From Zingiber officinale (Eukaryota; Streptophyta; Magnoliopsida; Zingiberales; Zingiberaceae): a stretch of DNA of 64,000 nucleotides. The stretch's first letter is position 1. The number at the start of each line of letters is the position of its first letter. The stretch lies in NCBI RefSeq assembly GCF_018446385.1, contig NC_056003.1, positions 20,395,198-20,459,197 on the forward strand. The letters run 5' to 3'. The position numbers and the translations under genes are program-made. The notes beneath the pieces were generated by a model. It was not told the DNA's origin. It saw only the letters and a program-made list of their open reading frames with translations, and searched no databases. Shown here one piece after another: positions 10,552 to 19,274 of the stretch.

Positions 10552-13500
10552 TGTAACACCCCAAATTTCATGATTTGGAATCCTAAAAGACCTTATTAAA
10601 ATTTAGAAATGCTATAGAAAAATTCTAGAGATTTTTAGAAATTTTTAGAGTATTTTTATGTAATTTTTGGAGTTCGTTTGGTATTTTTAGCAAGAGGAAG
10701 AAGTTTAAAAAAAAAAGTGTTAAGATCGGGTTTTGAACCCAAAATCTCGGACCGAACTAGACCCTAACCAAAGTCAGCCAACCAACTGAGCTAAGCAAGT
10801 TTTGTTTAATATATGGAACAAATGGTATTTAAAGAATTAAAGAATAGTTGGTAACAAAAAATAATTAAAAGAGGGAAAAAGGGTGTTCGGCAGGATTCGA
10901 ACTCGTAACTCCAATCACGAGCCAAGCCGTGGCTAACCAAGTGTGCTGCGGATGTTTCGTAAACAAATTTACAATGAATTGGTCTTAAGCCATAACTGAA
11001 TTAGAAAATACCTAGGTTATAAGAAGGGGTTATTTTCCTCTCCCGTGACCTAACCTTTCCCCTCTCCTCCTCCCTTCTGCGCGCGACGGCGTTTCAGCTC
11101 GAGCGAAGACGAAGCCAACGGAGCTAGGGCTCGACTTCGGCGGTCGGCCTAGGCAAGGCTCCGTGGGTTCTTCACAGATCCGAGCTTCCCTTGGCGAGGA
11201 GAGCGCGTGGACAGAGGAGTTACCGGAATATCGAGTTCGTCGGAAGCCCTAGAAGCCTCCTTCTGGGTTGTAAGTCCAAGAAACCCAAGGTAAGTTGCTT
11301 ACTCACCTGCGGTAAGAGTAGTTCCGGGATTTCTTTTAGTTTTCTGCTATATGTTGTGGTTTCGGATTCTTGTTTCCTTTTGGATTTCGAAGCATGTTTT
11401 AAGGGGTTTTGTTTTTGATGCTTACTGCCATGAACCCTAAAGAAAGGATGAGAATTTGTATAGGTTCAGTTTGAGGTTTCCGTGAGTTTTATAAAGAAGA
11501 TTGTTCTTCCCTTTTAGGCTTTCAGATTTGTTGTAAAGAATTTCGGAATTTCTAGGGATTTAGTTTCTTCTTGCTTTAGAATTTTGTTATGGAGATTGTT
11601 GTTTAGGGCTTGCTGCCATAAGACTCAAAGAAAGAACAAGAAAGGGGTTAAGTATGTTGAGCACGTTGAGCATCCTGTTCTTTATGAATTTCTGCCGTGG
11701 CATTCAGTTTCGGGTTTAGTTTTGGTTTCCTTTTGGCTTTTAAAACATACTGTTAAGAAGTGTGGTTGCTAAGGGATATGGTTTCTCTTGGGGTTACCGG
11801 ATTATGCTATGCAGAATTAGGGCTGTTGGAACTTTTAGTGTAGCATCAAATGTTTCAAGACTAGATCATATTAGTCCAATAACAGGAAGCTGGCCAATTG
11901 AACATTAGAAAACTCCCAATTGCATTAGATTTCTAATGGTCAACTGGAAGAAAATTGCAAATTTGTTAGCTCATCGGTTAAGGACATTCAAATGTTGCTT
12001 CAATTCGTTACTTTCTGAAGCTGTCCTTGACAAGGTAGGAAACACCTGGTCGAACTGGATCTTTTGACCAAACTGCAATCCTTGCAGCTCACTGGTTTAT
12101 TAACGTACATTATAATGAAATCTTGTTTTGACCCATGATCCGGAAGCAGTAAATTGATTTGGAATATATCCAACAGAATCTAAACTTAAGATGAGTTAAG
12201 CTTAGATTGGTAGTGTTCTACTACTACTTATGTTCCTGTGGAGTTTAGACTTTCTTTGCTGTAATACGTAGTGTAGGTAAAACAAGATTAAGGTCAATGT
12301 TCTTGCGTTAATCAATAGAGCAGAATTTTTGTCAAGCTTAGTATGCAGATTTTAGATAAGCTTAGTATGCAGACTTCTGTTAAGTTAGTATGCAGATTTT
12401 TATTAAGCTAGTATGCAGATTTCTGTTAAGCAAGTGCAGATTTTGTTAAGCTAGTATGCAGATTTCTGTTAAGTTATTATGCAGATTTTTATTAAGCTAG
12501 TGTGCAGATTTCTGTTAAGTATTAGTGCAGATTTTTTATAACTATTGTATGTGCAGATTTCTTTTGTATTCTATGCATGATTATGTGTTACATAGTTAGT
12601 TTCATTCATAGATGCATACGAAAGATACCCTAATAGTATTTTGGGTTTAAGAAAAGTATAAGAAAGATAAAGATGAGTATAAGAAAGATAAAGAAAAGAA
12701 AGAAAAGGCCGAGGCCTTAAGTAGATCCCAAAGTCGAGACTTTAGGGATTTTTGGCACACAAGGTGTCTATTAAAATGCCAAGGCATTTAAAGAAGAAGT
12801 AAATAAGCTAATAAGTATTTTACTTTTAAGAAGAGGCTAGTACCCGACTTCCGAGGTTGTCGTTAAACAAATCCAGGTGTCCAATTCCGAGGTCATGGCC
12901 CTGGTAGACCGAGGTCTGCTCTTTTAGGATTGGCGGCTCGCTACCCCAACCTATCAGGGAACGCGCATAAGATGGTACTATGCCTGGGCCCAAGAAGAAG
13001 TTGATTACTATTTTGAAGTATTATAAGTACAAGTTTTTGAACAAGTAAAGCAAGTTTTTACATAAGTATAAAGTATTAAAGAATAAGTCTTTAAACAAGT
13101 GAAATAAGATTCAGAAAGTGTTTAGAATTCAGTAAGTTTAGTTCTTTATTCTACCATGTTTATCTAGTAGATGAGTAGATTTCATGTTTACCTATTAGAT
13201 GAGTAGCATGATTAGCCATTAGAATTACATGAGTAGATTCCTTAGCCTTTCTTTGCTATTAGTTTGACATGAGCAGTTATGTTTATGCTTTATTTCTTTT
13301 TAGAGCATATAGTTTCCAGTTCTTTTCGTATACATGCACATTCGTGATTTTGTGAGTTAGATAGTGCTTACTAAGCAAATTTTGCTTATAGACTACACTT
13401 CCTCTTACTGCAGATAAAGGAAAAGAAAAGATTTAGCAAGGAAGGCGACATGGTGGCGCGGATGGTGTGTGATGCAAGGACTATGGAAGCCTTGGGACTT

Positions 13501-13863
13501 AGTTTAAGAATTTATTAAGATTGTCATTTATTAAGAATGTATTAGATGAGTCATTTAGTCTTCCGCTGTTAGTTAATTGTATGTTTTATTTTGTTTCTGC
13601 TATTCATTACTTGCATGATTTGATTTTATTAAAATGCGTAGTGATGTTATTTCTTTTGGTTGATCGATATGTGTTCCAGCCGCTTGTGGCTGAGTATATA
13701 TTGCATGTGTTGTTAAATATGGTCACCGGTACAGGGGAGACTCTGTCGAAATTTTTCGGTAAGGGTTTCCATGTGATTTTTAATCCTACCGGTTAAGTAG
13801 AGTTAGTAGTTAAGTAACGGTCATTCTTAGAGTATAGTAGTAGTAAGCAGGGTTGTCGTTACA
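10552..13863 (+). repeat. 3' LTR of the giant-LTR element
   Basis: The LTR is 3312 bp and has the same internal features as the 5' LTR, including the tRNA-like modules and the ~22-bp minisatellite (about 12325-12550). The viral ORF resumes at the next base. Confidence 0.85.
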
Positions 13864-14905
13864 ATATGCTACTTGGGAAGAAACAAATATGGTCATACAA
13901 GGCCTAGAACATCTTTTCTTTAAATGATATTATTCACTTAAAGAGGCTTTTAATGCTGACAGAGCCCAACTTGGTGCTAATTTTTTTATTAGCACTTTAT
14001 TAAAAACAACAACCATGATGACAAACCCAACAAGCTCACAAACTGAAGAGACTCCTACATATGCATAAATTACTGAAAGAACTCATGGGTCTCCTTCCTC
14101 TTCTACAGCATTAATAGAAAAAAAGCCACAATGGCCTAACTATTTAACACTGGCCCAATTAAAAGAACAAGCTGCTACAACCTTTGCTCAAAGAACATTC
14201 GCAACTTATATATTAAGCCTGCCCAATACCATACCTGAGGACATCAACTCTTACGTTCGAAACTTAGCAGAACAGTCTATATTGTAAACCTTTATTGAAT
14301 TATGTGAAGCCTTAAAGGCCTTCCATAAAAATCCCCCTCTTGGGATAACTATTGTCTATGAAGCAGAATTTGATCCAAAACTCAAATGTCAGAAAATTAG
14401 CTCAACCTGTGAAGACTCTGCTAAATACGGATGTCCATGCCAGCTGTTATATTTCTTTCGTAAAGTTAACTTGGACTATGAAAAGTATAAAGAAACCTCT
14501 TACAAAGGAAGGTTTATTACTCCTTTTCTTCTAATGGACTATGGACTACTTTATAAAGTTTGGATCCATGATCCAAATTCTGTCAAAGATTTTCCTAAAA
14601 AGCCTGGTACTATTATTTCTCTGGCCCTAGAAGAAGAAGAAGCGTTTGTCGTATGCACTTTTGACAGCTCTCTACCTGAATGACTTGACTTTAATATTGA
14701 ACCAACTAAACATCTGGTTAAGCTTGACATCAATGAAGTTGGAGGTATTCAGACAAAACTTAAAGATTATCCTTCCAACCCAGATCTTAATTGGGAAGCT
14801 CCTCCTACTATTGGAGATCAACTAAAGCACTGGCGAGCATCAGTACAAGGAATTAATTAGGCTTGGGACCATTTGACAAATCCAGATAATTATTTCCTAG
14901 TCTGA
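13864..14905 (+). pseudogene. Viroplasmin/transactivator-like ORF, 3' part
   Basis: The first codons (YATWEETNMVIQGLEH) carry the second half of the viroplasmin domain, including the conserved Tyr and Trp. A TGA follows near 13923, then a long acidic and hydrophobic region with open stretches (14352-14534, 14471-14683). In the frame of the last stretch, stops lie at 14681, 14858 and 14903. The body resembles no domain I know beyond viroplasmin. It is separated from its 5' part only by the inserted LTR element. Confidence 0.6.
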
Positions 14906-15475
14906 TAAACTTATACTGAAAAAAATCTACTTGCCAAAAGATATGGGTACTAGATTCTAACCTTTCTCCTTTAAAACACAACACACAACTTTGCTTCAAC
15001 ATTATCAAAGAAAAATTGAAAGGTACTGGCAGAAGTGACTAGCCAGTTCTGTCCTCTCTGCTAAAGCATACAGAGTAGCACTCCACAGAAGTATGTAGTT
15101 AGACTTAGCCAGAAGCTCACAAACTCCCTCTCTGGACCTTACAAGTGACAAAAACCTAGATAACCTAATGGAGACTTAATGACAACATTGCCTATGAAAC
15201 ATCATCTATGATGTCCTTTTCCATTCACACAACACCACAGCAACATCTACTAAAAACGTCATCTATGACATTTTTTTTCATTCCTCCAATAGTATGTCCA
15301 CCCAACTAAAATGCAGCCATCTGTCCCTCACTAAGCCTCCTTTTGCCAGACCCTCCTTCTTCCCATCTCTTACTGCTTTCCACCTGTCCTTCACCAAGCG
15401 TCCTCTTTCCCGACCCCTTTCTTCTCTTCTCTCCCTGCTTTCCTTCTTCTCCAAGAAAACACTCTCTCCTCTGCC

Positions 15476-15484
15476 TATAAAAGG
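15476..15484 (+). promoter_or_regulatory. Probable pararetroviral promoter TATA box (TATAAAAGG)
   Basis: A strong TATA box sits downstream of the last viral ORF in a C/T-rich region with no ORF, where the full-length transcript promoter of caulimovirids lies. Two related inverted repeats occur 210-280 bp upstream (15199-15214 and 15258-15269), each with a TCATCTATGA core. The sequence to about 15900 would be transcript leader. Activity in the host is not shown. Confidence 0.6.
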
Positions 15485-15959
15485 CCCCCAAACCTCTCCT
15501 TCTGGGGCATCCACTTCTCCCACTGCCATCGCTACTATCCAAATTCCCCCGGTGTTCTTCAAGTGTGCTCAAGTGTGTTTGTAAGTTTTCTTTATAAGAT
15601 ATTTTTATGTACAAATATGTAACTCTCTCAGTTTTATGGTTGTAATTCCCTATAAAATTCTCCGCTAAATAAGATCTATACTTATTTTTATGATGATAAA
15701 CTGAGTTTAGTAACAAAGATATTCTATCTATCTTTTCTTGGTTCTTTTCTTCAGTCTTTATCTTAGTAACTAATAGATGAACAGTAACTATATCAAGAAT
15801 AATCAAAATCATATAAGACCTGTGCGGGCTAAGTAAGAAGGGTATCTTTAACACAAAATCTTACGCATAAGTTGAGGCACTGATTAGACGGTAAGATCCT
15901 GAACAGGTGAGGCTCCCTGGAAAACAAACAAAAACAGAAAACAAAGTAAATAAAAAAAA

Positions 15960-17330
15960 TATTTACTGCTTACCATCTACTGTATTTTTCTAACGTAACT
16001 TCTAAGAAGAAGCATAAAAATTTAATAGTGGTATTTAAATTATAGGTTAAAATAAGTTTTAGTCCAGATTTATTTTGATTGAAATTTTGAATTTTTTTAC
16101 TAGTCAAATTATATTTGATCAATAATTTTAATATTTTAGATTTGACCAGTAATTTTAATTTTTTATAGATCAAAGTTAAATTTGATGTTTTTAATATTTT
16201 ACTCGTCAAAATTAGATTTGATTAATAATTTTCATTTTTTACTACTAAAAATAGATTTGGTTGATAATTTATTTTTAATTTTGATTAAGTTTTGATCCAT
16301 AATTTTAAAATTGTTATCGATAAAAATTAATTTATTGACCAAAATTAATTTTAATTAATTAATTAAAAATATTTATTAGTTATACTTATTAATAATTAAT
16401 ATTTTTAAATAAAAAATACTTTTATTTCTCCCTAAATTTTATTTTTATTTTTTCTTCTTCTCTTTCATTATCATTTTTATACCGTTACTATACCGTTGAT
16501 GTTTATCAGCTAAATATTTTTAACTAAATAAATTTAATTGATAATTTATTGAAGTTAAATTAATTAAAAAAATAATAATAACTCGATGCACGAACTTCCC
16601 GTCAATATGGGATTCCAAGAAAAAGACCTATTATATGTAGTTATCCTTCTTTCCAAGATGTTATATCCGCTACTTGTACTTATTATCTTTAAGTCACACG
16701 TAATAATTTTATCGGTATGTCAAAATTTTCAAGTTAAAATTGATTAATAAAAAAATTTAAAATAACAATTAAAATGTATATTAATAATATTACAATAATT
16801 TAATACTAAATACCAAATTACTTAGTATTTTTAACATTTTATTTGTAAAATTTAACTTTATTTATTTAATTAGAAATATTTATTAGATAAATATATTATT
16901 TTTTAATAAATTATACTAGAAAATTTAACATAATTTTGTTAACATTTCCATTTGGAAAAATAAGTTTTTGCAATGTACGAAACTCTATTTTTAAAATTTA
17001 CTAATAAAATTAAATATTTTAAAATAATATTTAATATAAAAAATTAGTTTTTAATATATTACTATTTATTTAAAAAAAATATTAACACTTTAATTTTGTT
17101 TTTTGTAAGTGCTCAAGAATGTTGAGACGATCCTGTTTATTTTAGTTTACTTATATTTACGTTTCACAATGCCAATTTATCCCTCCTATGCATATCGAAC
17201 TCAAAATAAAATTCATATAATTTGGGCTCAATGTTATTATGTTAATAAATTTTGTTAGTTGATTTTTTATAATAATAATAATAATAATAATAAAACCGAG
17301 TTTTATAGTATTCTGAGTGATAACTGAGAC
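15960..17330. other. AT-rich intergenic DNA
   Basis: No gene is seen. At 16050-16330 there is a loosely repeated ~40-bp pattern alternating TTTGATCAATAATTTTAA-like and TTTGACCAGTAATTTTAA-like units. An (AAT)n microsatellite lies at about 17270-17292. The strand-specific ORF near 15970-16209 is a by-product of the repeat. Confidence 0.6.
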
Positions 17331-17337
17331 CCAACCG

Positions 17338-17390
17338 CACGTGCCGTCTCTCTCGCTCTCCTGCCCCGCTGGTGGTCCCCGTCGCACGTG
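17338..17390 (+). promoter_or_regulatory. Two G-box (CACGTG) elements upstream of the TFIIS-N-domain gene
   Basis: CACGTG occurs at 17338-17343 and 17385-17390, about 130-180 bp before the purine-rich presumed 5' UTR. G-boxes bind bZIP and bHLH factors in plants. No clear TATA box was found; an AT-rich AATAAATAAATAATA stretch lies near 17490. Confidence 0.4.
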
Positions 17391-17519
17391 GTGGGAATGA
17401 AACTGATTATTAATTTATTATCGTTAATAAATCAAATAAATGGAATGAAAAAATTGCTGTCATACGACTCCTACGGATCGGCGTGACGAATAAATAAATA
17501 ATACAGGAATTGTGACAGT

Positions 17520-19274
17520 GACAGAAAGAAAGAAAGCCAGAAACAGAGGGGTTGCGCTCAGACTCAGAGGCCAGACCCCTAGCGCAGCGGTCTCCCCCGC
17601 TTTAGAAAGTGAAAGCACGTACGTCGGAGAAGATAAGCCAAAACGGAGACGAAGACGACGAGAGTAGAAAGATCAAGAGAGAGAGAGATTAGAGAGGCGA
17701 TCAGAAGCTCTTTCCCCTCCTGTTCTGACTCGGCTCTAGGGTTTCGACTTCTCCAGCGCATGGGTCGCGGTAAGCCCTGAAATTTTTCTTCTCTCAAATT
17801 TCCGTGTGATGCTTTCTAATTTCTGGCCTCGACCTCGATCCGATCTGTCCCGCATCTCTCTTTCTTAATGATTTAATCTTATTGGCTAGTTTTGGCCGTT
17901 TAGAGTTTGTTTTTGGCGATCCCAGGAAATGACGAATTAGGTTTTCATTCACTCGGTTGTGTTTTTTTTAGATCTCTAATCCTTCTGTATTATCGTCGAA
18001 TTGTTTGATTGCTTTTTTTTCCCCACGTGGAATTAATTAATTATGGATCTTTTCTTGCTTGATGGGTTGTTAATTTTTTTTAGATGAATAGAAGTTAATT
18101 TTCGAATAAGGTTTCTCAAAAAGAAAAAAAAACTGGATCATTAGCAATAAAATCAATTTTTATGAATTGACACATCTATGCCCAGTATATGCATCTAATA
18201 TCTTTGTAACTAGAATCATATCAAAACGTTGGCTGTGAAGTTCAACTAAAAAAAACAATGGAATAAGCTAAAGCGATTCAAGTTGAATCGTGAATCATCC
18301 ACCGCTTTTAGAAATAGAACAATCATTGTCGACTTCATTGTCATAGTCAACTTTGGGTCTCAATGGGATTGATGGGGTTGAGTAGAGGAAGTGGAAGACA
18401 ATGAAGTTGCTACATGGAAATTAGAAGAGGATGAATTCTATGTGCTGAGGTTTTTTCTCAATCATTTTAGCTTAAGATATTGTTCTCTCATTCACAATTA
18501 GGACTCAAGCATTGACTGCACCTTTATCGTCGATTAATGTGTTCTACGAGAGTGGGTTTATCGTATTTGGATAACTTTTAGGTTCATTTTTTAGATAAAT
18601 TTTGTATCCTTTATTTATTTTGTCCAACCCAGTGAGTACAATTGGTTCCATTGGGCATTACTTGGATTTCTACTTGGCTGTATAGGTATCTGTGAACCCA
18701 GTTTTCTTGCTTCGCGAACTTCTTCTGTGAGATTTGGTTTCATTTTTTTTTTTTTTGGGTGGCTTGTTTGATTATGAGAACAATAAACAGGATATTAACT
18801 ATAGATATATTCTAAATCTGCAATTCTATCAGCTGATCGTTACACTCACCTGTCATGACTAAAAGCTTGGCCAGTAATTGCCCAGTATGGGTCTTAATAA
18901 GTATTGTTCTAAGAATTCTTTTAATTTTTAGCTGCTGTATACTACTAGAAATTTACAATAGCCATGGGAGTGATTGAAATATCTATTACCAAGTTGTTTT
19001 ATGGAAATGGTTATGAAACTCTTTGAAAAATGAGGTTTCCCTGAGTGACATTGGAAATGTTTGATACTACTTGTTAAATTTTGCATTGCGCAAATTAACT
19101 TTTTTTTCCCTTCTGAAAGCAGATTTGTGAGTTGATTTCTGATTGAACTGTGCTATATATTGCAGTAAAATTCTACTACTTGTTTATCCTCTTCCTACCG
19201 GCCGGCTTGGCAATGACATAGTGCAAGGAACTAAGCATTGAATTTTTTACCAGTGCATTTACCCGTGAGTCAGA
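17520..19274 (+). other. 5' UTR with a 1.4-kb intron, TFIIS-N-domain gene
   Basis: A GA-rich leader (about 17520-17769) ends at a donor (CGCG then GTAAGC). The best acceptor is TATATTGCAG ending at 19165, giving an intron of about 1396 bp with T-rich segments typical of plant leader introns. The leader contains an ATG at 17760 just before the donor. After splicing this would open a short upstream ORF ending at 19221, before the main start at 19275. The transcription start is a guess. Confidence 0.5.

Larger units (their letters stand above)
6803..13863 (+). mobile_element. Non-autonomous LTR retroelement with giant LTRs (LARD-like)
   Basis: Two near-identical ~3.31-kb direct repeats begin TGTAACACCCC and end GTCGTTACA, with a 6-bp terminal inverted TGTAAC/GTTACA. 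Between them lie only about 440 bp, starting with a tRNA-Met-type primer-binding site and ending in a purine tract. I find no gag or pol. The TGTAACACCCC start and tRNA-Met PBS suggest relation to plant Ty3/gypsy chromoviruses of the Tekay type, which is inference. No 5-bp target duplication is visible: GTAAT lies before and ATATG after. It sits inside the viral last ORF, so it is younger than the viral integration. Confidence 0.85.
1320..15960 (+). other. Endogenous pararetrovirus (Caulimoviridae-like), degenerate, interrupted by an LTR element
   Basis: Gene order on one strand is movement protein, capsid with CCHC knuckle, second Cys motif, coiled coil, protease, reverse transcriptase, RNase H, viroplasmin-like ORF, then a TATA box and leader. 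That is the layout of a plant pararetrovirus. Every coding region has stops or frameshifts, so it is a fossil. It is AT-rich, unlike the gypsy element further right. The left edge abuts the copia LTR end. The right edge is fuzzy: the last recognisable part is the promoter/leader near 15480-15900. A 7.06-kb LTR element splits the last ORF. Genus is not certain. Confidence 0.85.

Noticed and set aside
6803-13863. Simple tandem segmental duplication instead of LTRs
   Set aside because: The right-hand edge of the first copy is followed by a tRNA-Met PBS and the second is preceded by a purine tract, with TG...CA ends. This fits LTRs.
15278-15854. Overlapping ORFs on both strands in the viral leader
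   Set aside because: C/T-rich composition gives open frames on both strands. There is no domain, and a TATA box lies inside.
17760-17769. ATG at 17760 as start of the TFIIS-N-domain protein
   Set aside because: The likely spliced frame stops at 19221, and the family N-terminus begins at 19275.
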